From the NCBI GenBank assembly GCA_934203205.1, contig CAKPYV010000054.1:1-9488 (forward strand): DNA of 9,488 bases, given 5' to 3'. Numbering within the stretch: position 1 is the first letter of the stretch; the number at the start of each line of letters is the position of its first letter. Shown here one piece after another: positions 1-7,158 of the stretch. The notes below the pieces were generated by a model that worked only from the letters and a program-made list of their open reading frames with translations, was not told the origin of the DNA and made no database searches. Made by a program: the position numbers and the translations under genes. This DNA is from an uncultured Anaerovibrio sp. (GTDB lineage Bacteria; Bacillota; Negativicutes; Selenomonadales; Selenomonadaceae).

Positions 1-84
1 GAAAAGTAGCGAGAGCGTGCCTGAAAGGGTACTCCCATATCGCCATTAATAGTGGATAAGATGTATTCGGCAAATCAAAATTTA
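1..84 (-). repeat. Left copy of an inverted repeat, cut by the window edge
   Basis: Bases 19-84 are the reverse complement of 9075-9140 with a single mismatch (27 against 9132), so 65 of 66 positions agree. Identity ends sharply at base 84 on the inner side. Outward of base 19, bases 8-30 also match 9191-9213 in inverted orientation at 21 of 23 positions, which means the repeat continues toward the window edge but lacks about 61 nt that the right copy has. No coding frame is apparent. It is probably one copy of a dispersed non-coding element; the family is not recognised. Confidence 0.85.
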
Positions 85-137
85 TTTAAGTCTATCGCGA
101 TTCATCAATAAACATTGAATGAACTCTTTTGTGACTA

Positions 138-680
138 GTGGCAGTGTGCTGTATTGCAGCTATGAGGGAGAGCGAACAATATTACGGGGCAAGGCGGCAC
201 TCTTTGCAAGGGGAAAATTTTTTCGCAGATGAATTAATTGCTAACAACAAGCTAAGCTATTTTGCCTATGGTGGTGGTTTTCTTTCCTGTCGGTTTGATA
301 TTTTGAATGGTATTCTTGAAGGACGCAAGAAGACTTTTTCGGAATCACTGCTGGATTTGCTGGCTGAGAAGGAAATGAAGCCGGTTGAATTTTACAAAAA
401 GGCTGGTATAAGCAAAGAGCATTTTTCCAAAATCAAAAACAATGTTGATTACCAGCCCTCCAAATCTGCCACCATGGCTATGGTGCTGGCCTTGAAACTG
501 CCTTTGGATGAAGCAGAAGAGCTTATGGCTAAGGCAGGTTATACCTTTTCTACTGCCCTGATACAGGATCTTGTGGTGAAGTTTTTTATCCAAGAGGGAA
601 TTTTTGATGTGGATGCGGTGAATGTTGAGCTGTATAAGCTGGGAAAAAAGCCACTGACAAATCAAAGAGTCTCCAGTTAG
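138..680 (+). CDS. Small protein with HTH-like C-terminal domain; N-terminus doubtful, possibly truncated
   Basis: The C-terminal part (about residues 66-173) resembles, from memory, a helical helix-turn-helix-like module often found at the C-terminus of larger Firmicutes proteins such as some macro-domain or kinase fusions. Its typical pattern is F-S-E-x-L-L near the start, then Y-K-K-A-x-I, F-S-K-I, Y-x-P-S-K and a final aliphatic stretch. Residues 89-110 (AGISKEHFSKIK followed by YQPSKS) look like the recognition-helix region. The first 60 residues match nothing I recognise. The start is unresolved: GTG at 138 and ATG at 162 both lack a Shine-Dalgarno site, and an in-frame TGA at 132-134 blocks extension. 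The frame opens only 50 nt from the inner end of the left repeat, so the gene may have lost its 5' part there. No promoter or terminator is evident. DNA binding and a regulatory role are inference. Confidence 0.6.
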   Translation: MAVCCIAAMRESEQYYGARRHSLQGENFFADELIANNKLSYFAYGGGFLSCRFDILNGILEGRKKTFSESLLDLLAEKEMKPVEFYKKAGISKEHFSKIKNNVDYQPSKSATMAMVLALKLPLDEAEELMAKAGYTFSTALIQDLVVKFFIQEGIFDVDAVNVELYKLGKKPLTNQRVSS

Positions 681-712
681 CCACAATATAAAAATTCGAA
701 ATGAGAGGTTTG

Positions 713-741
713 TTGCTAAAGCATAGGACGAATGGTATAAT
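713..741 (+). promoter_or_regulatory. Sigma-A-type promoter of the flagellin gene
   Basis: TTGCTA at 713-718 and a perfect TATAAT at 736-741 are separated by 17 nt, and TGG immediately before the -10 makes an extended -10 element. Transcription would start near 748, giving a leader of about 50 nt before the flagellin start. No convincing sigma-28 site (TAAA, then GCCGATAA) is present, which is unusual for a flagellin gene. Confidence 0.7.
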
Positions 742-750
742 GAACATGAT

Positions 751-809
751 TAATGGGATGAATAACATAAATTAATTTTCAGTAAGGGGCGTATATGGTA
801 TGGGGATGT
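751..809 (+). promoter_or_regulatory. Possible CsrA-binding sites in the flagellin leader
   Basis: GUAUGGGGAUGU at 798-809 overlaps the flagellin start codon and agrees with the CsrA consensus RUACARGGAUGU at 10 of 12 positions. A weaker GGGATG core lies at 755-760, about 47 nt upstream. Two GGA-containing sites in a short flagellin leader, one at the ribosome-binding region, recall the CsrA/FliW control of hag in Bacillus subtilis. Assignment here is by motif and analogy; no csrA or fliW gene is visible in the window. Confidence 0.35.
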
Positions 810-2740
810 CTATATACAATAATTTGACAGCCATGTCGGCGTTGCATGAAAATAACCGCAACGAAAAAAGTTTAGCCAAAATGTTGAAGCGGGCTGCATC
901 AGGCATGAAGATTAATTCTGCCGGTGATGATGCATCGGGCTATGCAATTTCAGAAAAGATGCGAGTGAAGCTGAGAGCCTTGGGGCAATGTAAAGAAAAT
1001 ACCATTAAAGGTAAGGATATGATAGAAACTGCTTCTGCTGCTGTAGATCAGCAGGTGAATATTATGAAGCAAATAAAAACTGTGGCTTTGCGTGCTACAG
1101 ATGATACCTACACTGATAAGGACAGGGAAAATCTGCAAAAAGAAGTAGAGCAGTTATTAGATCAGTCTGAGGACATAGCGAATACTAAATTTAATGGTAT
1201 TGAGCTTTTAAATCAAAGGTGTATAAGCAGTGTAACAAAATGGTTTGATGCAGATGCACCATATCGCACCAATCCTAATAATACTCCTGTGCTACAGCAA
1301 GCAGCAACGAGTGATTATAATGTTCCTCATGGAGTTTATGTGGATATTGATGCTAGTACGGTGTTGTACGATCCTAATAGTAAGCAGGCCGGTTCAGCTT
1401 TGACCTCCATGCCTGCTGCTGGTATGTGGGTGTGGGATAATGCCGCCAATGATGTGGCACAGGTTTTTCATAATGCTACTGATAATAGCTGGCATTTAGG
1501 CAGTATAACTGGCAATTTAATACAGATTAATGGTGTGGCCAATCCGCCGGGGAGTACTCCAGCCACAAGTACTAATGTAAGCAAGGCAGAATTAACCAAG
1601 TTAACTGCAGTGCCTAATATAGGTGATAAGGTGACTACTAGCGGGAGTTATCCAGCCCGAAATAGTTTTGATGTGAAAACGGATATATTTACCAATAAAT
1701 TATCTTACTGGGATGATAGTCAAAATAGTGAATACATAACCGAAATGGATTTGAGTGCTTTGCCTGGAAGTATAGCAAATATACCAAATGATTTGGATGG
1801 CTTGGGGTTTTCCTTTGACTGTGGTGGCTGTGATCAGTTTGTGACTGTTATGTTTGATGCCAACGCCAGTGATACCAAACGTTATGAAGGAGTTACTGGC
1901 AATCCGGCACCCTTGTGCTATGTTGTTGGCGTAAGTAATGTTACTACTACTCCAAGTTTGGAGGCATCCTTGGGAGAGGTTATATTTAATGGTATAAGTT
2001 CTGTTACTAAATATAATGGGGGTGCTTCATTGCCATCAGCAGCAGATGCAACTGTGGGTATTGCTGATAGACATGATATAGAATTGAATTATTATGCAGC
2101 TACAGGCAAGTTTTCTATAACCAAAAGTGGGCCAGCTATTGTATTAATGAACGGTCTTATGGGTGAAATGAAGGAAACAGACGCCTATAAACCGGAGCAG
2201 CGTTTGTATTTGCAAACTGCGGATAAAGGGAGTCAGAATACCAAGATAACGTTACCAAATACTACTTTGTCTATACTGTTTCCAGACAATAACAAAAACT
2301 GGGATATTTTTCCAAAGGATGATGATTATCCACAAGAATGGCCGAAAGGGTATGATATGCTATCAGATGCCCAAAAAAAGGCGAAATGGAAGGATGAGGT
2401 ATGGCAATATCCTAAGGAGACGGTAATTCTAGATATAAGAACTTGTGTTAGCACCAGAGAAAAGGCTAATGTTTTTTTGGATAATGTAGATCAGGCGATA
2501 AAATACCTACTTAATGCTAATACTACTTTAGGTGCACAATCTAATAAGTTGGATTCTACTCAGGAAAATATTGTAACAATGCATGAAAATACCACTTCGG
2601 CGGAGTCGGTCGTTCGGGATGCTGATATGGCGAAAACCATGATGGAATATGCGAAAAGCAATCTTTTGTCCCAGGGTTCTCAGTCCATGCTGGCCCAGGC
2701 TAATCAAACTCCTCAGGCAGTGTTAAGTCTTTTGCAATAG
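800..2740 (+). CDS. Flagellin with a large central variable domain
   Basis: This is the flagellar filament subunit, exported by the flagellar type III apparatus. The N-terminal D0/D1 region (residues 1-140) carries the family hallmarks INSAGDDASGYAISEKMR (38-55) and IANTKFNGIELL (126-137). The C-terminal D1/D0 region (about 551-646) carries ENTTSAESVVRDADMAKTMM and ends in AVLSLLQ, as flagellins do. Between them lie about 410 residues of poorly conserved D2/D3-type sequence, making the protein far longer than the roughly 275 to 300 residues of minimal flagellins. That insert contains a CGGC motif within SFDCGGCDQF (about residues 338-347) and has no HEXXH, so it is not a flagellinolysin. The chosen ATG at 800 has AAGGGG at 784-789, a good spacing; an in-frame ATG at 806 would be too close. 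The gene stands alone, with its own promoter and terminator and no fliS, fliD or csrA beside it. The central part uses more A/T-ending codons (TTA, ATA, ACT) than the downstream operon. Confidence 0.95.
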   Translation: MGMSIYNNLTAMSALHENNRNEKSLAKMLKRAASGMKINSAGDDASGYAISEKMRVKLRALGQCKENTIKGKDMIETASAAVDQQVNIMKQIKTVALRATDDTYTDKDRENLQKEVEQLLDQSEDIANTKFNGIELLNQRCISSVTKWFDADAPYRTNPNNTPVLQQAATSDYNVPHGVYVDIDASTVLYDPNSKQAGSALTSMPAAGMWVWDNAANDVAQVFHNATDNSWHLGSITGNLIQINGVANPPGSTPATSTNVSKAELTKLTAVPNIGDKVTTSGSYPARNSFDVKTDIFTNKLSYWDDSQNSEYITEMDLSALPGSIANIPNDLDGLGFSFDCGGCDQFVTVMFDANASDTKRYEGVTGNPAPLCYVVGVSNVTTTPSLEASLGEVIFNGISSVTKYNGGASLPSAADATVGIADRHDIELNYYAATGKFSITKSGPAIVLMNGLMGEMKETDAYKPEQRLYLQTADKGSQNTKITLPNTTLSILFPDNNKNWDIFPKDDDYPQEWPKGYDMLSDAQKKAKWKDEVWQYPKETVILDIRTCVSTREKANVFLDNVDQAIKYLLNANTTLGAQSNKLDSTQENIVTMHENTTSAESVVRDADMAKTMMEYAKSNLLSQGSQSMLAQANQTPQAVLSLLQ

Positions 2741-2751
2741 CAAGTATATGG

Positions 2752-2782
2752 AAACCGTCCTTTGGGGGGCGGTTTTTGTTTT
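2752..2782 (+). terminator. Rho-independent terminator after flagellin
   Basis: AAACCGTCC at 2752-2760 pairs with GGGCGGTTT at 2767-2775 (nine pairs including one G-U), with a six-base loop. A T-rich tract to 2782 follows. It lies 11 nt past the flagellin stop codon and should isolate this transcript from the next gene. Confidence 0.9.
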
Positions 2783-2796
2783 CAAAATTTTAGAAA

Positions 2797-2825
2797 TTGT
2801 GATATTCCTAGATAGATGATACAAT
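2797..2825 (+). promoter_or_regulatory. Sigma-A-type promoter of the cysteine hydrolase gene
   Basis: TTGTGA (2797-2802) and TACAAT (2820-2825) are spaced by 17 nt, with TGA directly before the -10 giving an extended -10. It lies just after the flagellin terminator and about 50 nt upstream of the hydrolase start, so the gene is probably transcribed independently. Confidence 0.6.
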
Positions 2826-2876
2826 GGGGTATAGTTCAAATTTAGATATTTTTGTTTTGGGATATAGGTGAATGTT

Positions 2877-3395
2877 ATGAAAAAATTGATTGTTGTAGTG
2901 GATATGCAGAATGATTTTATTGATGGTGCCTTGGGCACACAGGAGGCTCAGTTAATGTTGCCGAAGCTGGTGAAGAAGCTGGAGCAGGAAAAGGAGGCAG
3001 AACTGATTTTTACCTTGGATACCCATAATCAGTATTATATGGATACTCAGGAAGGGAAAAAATTGCCAGTACCTCATTGCATTAAGCCGGAGCATGGCTG
3101 GAAGATAGCAGATGATTTGCAGAAGTTTGTGGATAAGGCTGCGGCAGTGATTGAGAAGCCATCCTTTGGTTCTCTTGCCTTGCCACAGGCTGTGAGCAAA
3201 ATTGAGGTAGATGAAATAGAATTAGTTGGTCTTTGCACAGATATTTGCGTTATCTCCAATGCCATGATTCTTAAGGCTGCTTTCCCAGAAGTAACCTTGG
3301 CTGTAGATGCTTCCTGCTGTGCCGGAGTAACACCAGAGAGTCATGCCACTGCCTTGGCGGCTATGAAAATGTGTCAGATAGAGATACGGAACTAA
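2877..3395 (+). CDS. Isochorismatase/nicotinamidase-family cysteine hydrolase
   Basis: A 172-residue cytoplasmic hydrolase of the isochorismatase-like superfamily, of normal single-domain length. The catalytic triad is visible: Asp9 in VVVDMQNDF, Lys94 in VIEKPSFGS, and Cys124 in GLCTDICV (the Cys after Thr-Asp-Ile is the usual nucleophile). Asp48 and His50 in LDTH, and His67 in PVPHC, are in positions that bind a metal ion in nicotinamidases. The substrate could be nicotinamide (making nicotinic acid for NAD salvage) or another amide; the sequence alone does not decide. ATG at 2877 is preferred over the in-frame GTG at 2868, because AGGTG at 2866-2870 sits six bases before it and family members typically begin with MKKL followed by hydrophobics and D-M-Q-N-D-F. 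It is a monocistronic gene between its own promoter and a terminator. Confidence 0.9.
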   Translation: MKKLIVVVDMQNDFIDGALGTQEAQLMLPKLVKKLEQEKEAELIFTLDTHNQYYMDTQEGKKLPVPHCIKPEHGWKIADDLQKFVDKAAAVIEKPSFGSLALPQAVSKIEVDEIELVGLCTDICVISNAMILKAAFPEVTLAVDASCCAGVTPESHATALAAMKMCQIEIRN

Positions 3396-3473
3396 GATAG
3401 TTCAGATAAATATAGCTGAGACTAAAAAAGTAATTGCCTCCAATGGCGAAGAGCTGTAATTGAATATCCACTA

Positions 3474-3513
3474 AAAAATCCTGCAAAACATTTCTTGGGT
3501 TTGCAGGATTTTT
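3474..3513. terminator. Symmetric, probably bidirectional terminator
   Basis: A perfect 14-bp stem (3474-3487 with 3500-3513) has the core TCCTGCA, a 12-nt loop, an A-run on the left and a T-run on the right. It ends the hydrolase transcript on the + strand. The A-run would give a U-tract on the other strand too, although no minus-strand gene faces it here. Confidence 0.88.
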
Positions 3514-3538
3514 CCTTTGGCTTCATACATGGTATAAT
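3510..3538 (+). promoter_or_regulatory. Extended -10 promoter of the topB operon
   Basis: A perfect TATAAT at 3533-3538 is preceded by TGG, an extended -10. The -35 position (TTTTCC, 3510-3515, 17-nt spacer) is weak and overlaps the tail of the preceding terminator. It lies 41 nt before the topB start and is the only clear promoter for the three-gene operon. Confidence 0.65.
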
Positions 3539-3579
3539 ATGGTATTACAGTTTTTTTATTTTACCGATGAGGTGCAAAA

Positions 3580-5772
3580 ATGCGTTTATATATAGCAGAG
3601 AAACCTAGCATGGGCCGGGAAATTGCAGCGGTGTTGCCGGGGCCTGTGCGAAAGGGCAATGGATTTATTGAAACAGGGGCTGGCACAGTTACCTGGCTTT
3701 TTGGCCATGTACTGCGGCAGGCGGAGCCTCAGGAATATGATGCCAAATACAAGGTGTGGCGGGCAGAGGATTTGCCTATTATTCCGGAGCATTGGAAGCT
3801 GATGGTATCAGAAAGCAGTGCCAAGCAATTTGCGGTGGTGAAACAGTTGATTAGTCAGGCTGATGAAATCGTTCATGCAGGGGATCCGGATAGAGAAGGT
3901 CAGCTTTTGGTGGATGAGGTGCTGGAATATGTAGGCTGTAACAAGCCGGTACAGCGTATTTTGTTGAATGCTTTGGATGAAAAAAGTATCCGAGAGGCAA
4001 TTGACCAGCTAAAGCCTAATGCGCAATTTTTTAACCTGCGACAGTCTGCTTTGGGACGAGCTAGGGCAGATTGGCTGATTGGCATGAATTTGTCCAGAGC
4101 CTATACAATGGCTGCCCAGCGCAGCGGTCATAGAAAATTGGTTTTGCCTATTGGCAGAGTCAAGACTCCTACTTTGGCGTTGGTGGTACGGCGGGAAAGA
4201 GAGATTGAGAATTTCAAGCCAGTGGATTATTTCAATATTAAGGCGGTTTTCCAGCATGCTAATGGACAGTTCCAAGCTCAGTGGAAGCCTAATGAAATGC
4301 AGCAGGGACTGGACTCCGAGGGCAGGCTGGTGGATAAGCAGATTGCAGAGGCTAAGCTAAAGTTCTTCGGACAGGAGCCATTGGCGGGAGTGATTTCTGG
4401 CTATTCCAAGGCTAAAAAGCAGGAGGTTCAAAGATTGCCTTTTTCTCTGTCCACCTTGCAGGTTTTGGCAGGCAGGCGATTTGGTTATGAGCCACAGCAG
4501 GTATTGGATACGGCTCAGGCTCTTTATGAGCGTAAGCTGACTACCTATCCCCGTTCTGATTGCGAGTATTTGCCTACTAATCAGTTTAAGGATAGCCAAA
4601 GCATTTTGACTAATCTGCAGAGCTGTGGGGATGATACTTTGGCTAATTGGGCCAAGGGGGCCGATGGCAAAATTAAAAGCCGTGCTTGGAATGACAAGAA
4701 AATTTCTGCCCATCATGCCATTATTCCTACCCGGGTAAAGGCAGATTTGAGCAAGATGAATGCAGTGGAGCGGAATATTTATTTCCTGATTGCCCAGGCT
4801 TATATGGCTCAGTTTTATCCAGTGCATACCTATTACCAAACCAAGGTGGAGGTAGCTTACAAGGAGGAGCTTTTTACTGCCAGCGGTAGAACAGAAATAG
4901 ATTTGGGCTGGAAGGCTCTTTATACCAGCAAGAAAAATAATGAGGCTGATAATGAGGAGGGCCAGGACAAGGAGGATAATGGTCAGGAAGAAAATAACCT
5001 GCCTCCTATGAAGAAAAACGATAATGTTGACTATGTATCTGGGGAGCTGGTCAAAAGTGTTACCAGACCGCCGGTGAGATTTACTCAGGCTACTCTTATT
5101 GCAGCCATGAAGGATATTCATAAATTTGTGCAGGATCCAGAGGCCAAAAAGCAGCTGAAGGCGGTATATGGTATTGGTACTGAGGCTACCAGAGCTACCA
5201 TTTTGGATGAGTTGATTCACAAGCGGAAGCTGATAAAGGAAATGGGCAAAAAGAAGCAGTTGCAGCCTACGGAGGCAGGTTATTTGCTGGTGGATGCAGT
5301 GCCAGAGGAATTGTCCTATCCGGATTTTACGGCTATCTGGGAGGACCAGCTTCATTCTATGGCAGAGGGAGATGGCTCCTTGGAGGCTTTTTTGCAAACC
5401 CAGGTAGATTTTACCACCAATATGTGTCGCAAGGCAGAGGGGACCAGCCTAGTGGTGGAGGATGCGGTTAAGTGTCCTCGTTGTGGCTTGGGTATATTGC
5501 AAAAACGCCACGGCAAAAATGGTGATTTCTGGGGGTGCAGCAATTATCCCCGCTGTCGTATGACCTGCAATGACAAGGAGGGAAAGCCCAATCTGGAGGA
5601 GGCACGCCAGCGGGCTAATTATAGAAATCCGGGCAATGGTTTTAATAATAATGGCAGTGGGCAAGGAAGCCGATATGGAGCCGGCCGGAATATGAATGAG
5701 ATAGCAGAGCTGGGGAATCCATATATGAGTGAGGAAGAAATGGCAGCCTTTACTAAGGAGTATTTGAGATAA
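3580..5772 (+). CDS. topB: DNA topoisomerase III
   Basis: A type IA topoisomerase of 730 residues that cuts and passes single DNA strands, acting in decatenation and resolution of recombination or replication intermediates. The N-terminal TOPRIM domain has Glu7 (IAEKPS) and Asp102/Asp104 in HAGDPDREGQ, the Mg-binding acids. The active-site tyrosine is Tyr323 in LTTYPRSD, close to Tyr328 of the E. coli enzyme. GIGTEATRATIL follows in the later core. An acidic, Asn/Glu-rich linker lies at about 449-475. The C-terminus carries one zinc-ribbon-like cluster (Cys632, Cys635, Cys653, Cys659, with Cys663 nearby), then a Gly/Asn-rich tail. ATG at 3580 has GAGGTG five bases upstream. It is first in an operon; the next gene begins 12 nt after its stop. 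Plasmid-borne topB genes exist, but nothing here suggests a plasmid. Confidence 0.96.
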   Translation: MRLYIAEKPSMGREIAAVLPGPVRKGNGFIETGAGTVTWLFGHVLRQAEPQEYDAKYKVWRAEDLPIIPEHWKLMVSESSAKQFAVVKQLISQADEIVHAGDPDREGQLLVDEVLEYVGCNKPVQRILLNALDEKSIREAIDQLKPNAQFFNLRQSALGRARADWLIGMNLSRAYTMAAQRSGHRKLVLPIGRVKTPTLALVVRREREIENFKPVDYFNIKAVFQHANGQFQAQWKPNEMQQGLDSEGRLVDKQIAEAKLKFFGQEPLAGVISGYSKAKKQEVQRLPFSLSTLQVLAGRRFGYEPQQVLDTAQALYERKLTTYPRSDCEYLPTNQFKDSQSILTNLQSCGDDTLANWAKGADGKIKSRAWNDKKISAHHAIIPTRVKADLSKMNAVERNIYFLIAQAYMAQFYPVHTYYQTKVEVAYKEELFTASGRTEIDLGWKALYTSKKNNEADNEEGQDKEDNGQEENNLPPMKKNDNVDYVSGELVKSVTRPPVRFTQATLIAAMKDIHKFVQDPEAKKQLKAVYGIGTEATRATILDELIHKRKLIKEMGKKKQLQPTEAGYLLVDAVPEELSYPDFTAIWEDQLHSMAEGDGSLEAFLQTQVDFTTNMCRKAEGTSLVVEDAVKCPRCGLGILQKRHGKNGDFWGCSNYPRCRMTCNDKEGKPNLEEARQRANYRNPGNGFNNNGSGQGSRYGAGRNMNEIAELGNPYMSEEEMAAFTKEYLR

Positions 5773-5784
5773 GGAGTTTTGCAT

Positions 5785-7158
5785 ATGGATGATATAACGA
5801 TGAATATTATAAAGTTGGTGCTGGTGGTTTTGCTGGTGCTGATGAATGGTTTTTTTGTGGCGGCGGAATTTGCGGTGGTAAAAATACGCGGCTCACGGTT
5901 GGAGACATTGATAAATGAGGGAAATAGCCGGGCAGTTTATGCCAAAAAACTTACGGACCATTTGGATGTGTCCCTGTCTGTAACTCAGCTGGGTATTACC
6001 TTGGCTTCTCTAGGCTTAGGTTGGTTAGGTGAGCCTACAGTCAGCAAAATGCTGGAGCCTGTATTTGAATACTGCGGCCTAGAGGGAGCCTTGGCTACCA
6101 CCATTTCCTTTGCCATAGCCTTTGGCTTGATTACTGCGCTCCACATTATTTGCGGTGAGCTGATTCCCAAGAATTTGGCTATTCAGAAATCTGAGGCAGT
6201 AACCTTGGGGATTGCTATGCCCATGCTGCTTTTTCAAAAGGTAATGTATCCATTTGTTTGGTTTTTGAACCATGTGGCTAATTTTACCGCGGAAAAGCTG
6301 GGGATACCGGTGGAAACTGAAAGCGAGGAAACAGCTCATACAGAGGAAGAAATCCGCATTCTTATGGAGGAAAGTCACAAAAAGGGTTATATTGATAAAA
6401 CTGAGCTGGATTTTGTGGATAATGTTTTTGATTTTTCCGACCGCAATGTACGGGAGATTATGATTCCTCGTACAGATATGGTCTGCCTTTATACCGAGGA
6501 TTCCTTTGACGAGAATATTCAGGTGGCAGTGTCGGAGCATATGACCAGATATCCTGTATGCCGAGAGGATAAGGATGATATTATTGGTTTCCTTCATATT
6601 AAGGATTTGATGGGGTATCTTTATAAGCATCGCCGGCCAAGATTGCGGCAGCTGGTGCGGAAGGCTTTGATTGTGCCGGAAACTATGCGTATCAGTATGC
6701 TGTTGAAGATGATGCAGCGGGATCGCTCCCAGCTGGCTATTGTGGTGGATGAATATGGCGGTACTGCTGGTATGGTTACCATTGAGGATATTATTGAGGA
6801 AATTGTTGGAGAGATTCAGGATGAATTTGACCAGGAACGTCCTTTGGTGGAGAAGCGAAGTGAATATGTTTATTCTATAGATGCCAAGCTGTTGCTGGAG
6901 GAGGTTTGCGATATTCTGGAGATGGATATTGAGGCTGATAATATTGATACCATTGGCGGCTGGCTCTACAATAATGTGCAGTCCCCTCCGCGGATTGGGA
7001 TGAAAGCTAGCTGGAATGGACGGGACTTCTTTGTGGAGGAAATGGATAATCTTAGAATTACCCGTATTTTGGCCAAGCTGCCAAAGCCTTTGCAGGAGGA
7101 ACATGAGGAGATTGTGGATAATATCCAGTCAAAAAAAATGGAGGAGAATCATAAATGA
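5785..7158 (+). CDS. CNNM/CorC (HlyC-type) membrane protein with CBS pair
   Basis: A 457-residue integral membrane protein of the CNNM (DUF21)-CBS-CorC family, linked in other bacteria to Mg2+ or other cation transport or efflux; 'hemolysin' is a historical label. The DUF21 domain spans about residues 1-170, with hydrophobic segments near 7-30, 64-82, 102-123 and 137-165 and the conserved GELIPK at 124-129. Two CBS motifs follow: IMIPRTDM to GFLHIKDL (225-275), then SQLAIVVDEYGGTAGMVTIEDIIEEIVGEI (315-344), the most conserved stretch of the family. A CorC-type C-terminal domain spans about 360-432 (DTIGGWL at 388-394). ATG at 5785 is chosen because AAGGAG at 5771-5776 sits eight bases upstream; the in-frame TTG at 5779 is too close. 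It follows topB by 12 nt and its stop overlaps the next start, so co-transcription and translational coupling are likely. Substrate unknown. Confidence 0.93.
   Translation: MDDITMNIIKLVLVVLLVLMNGFFVAAEFAVVKIRGSRLETLINEGNSRAVYAKKLTDHLDVSLSVTQLGITLASLGLGWLGEPTVSKMLEPVFEYCGLEGALATTISFAIAFGLITALHIICGELIPKNLAIQKSEAVTLGIAMPMLLFQKVMYPFVWFLNHVANFTAEKLGIPVETESEETAHTEEEIRILMEESHKKGYIDKTELDFVDNVFDFSDRNVREIMIPRTDMVCLYTEDSFDENIQVAVSEHMTRYPVCREDKDDIIGFLHIKDLMGYLYKHRRPRLRQLVRKALIVPETMRISMLLKMMQRDRSQLAIVVDEYGGTAGMVTIEDIIEEIVGEIQDEFDQERPLVEKRSEYVYSIDAKLLLEEVCDILEMDIEADNIDTIGGWLYNNVQSPPRIGMKASWNGRDFFVEEMDNLRITRILAKLPKPLQEEHEEIVDNIQSKKMEENHK

Noticed and set aside
1220..2450. Metalloprotease (flagellinolysin) domain in the flagellin insert
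   Set aside because: No HEXXH motif is present; the few His residues (for example in ADRHDIE) do not make a zinc-protease site.
4357..5397. A 346-codon frame on the - strand inside topB
   Set aside because: It lies opposite a fully recognisable topoisomerase coding region, is rich in Leu, Ile, His and Gln as antisense frames are, and has no domain.
6079..7104. A 341-codon frame on the - strand inside the CNNM/CorC gene
   Set aside because: Same reasoning: antisense of a clear conserved gene, His- and Asn-rich, no recognisable motif.
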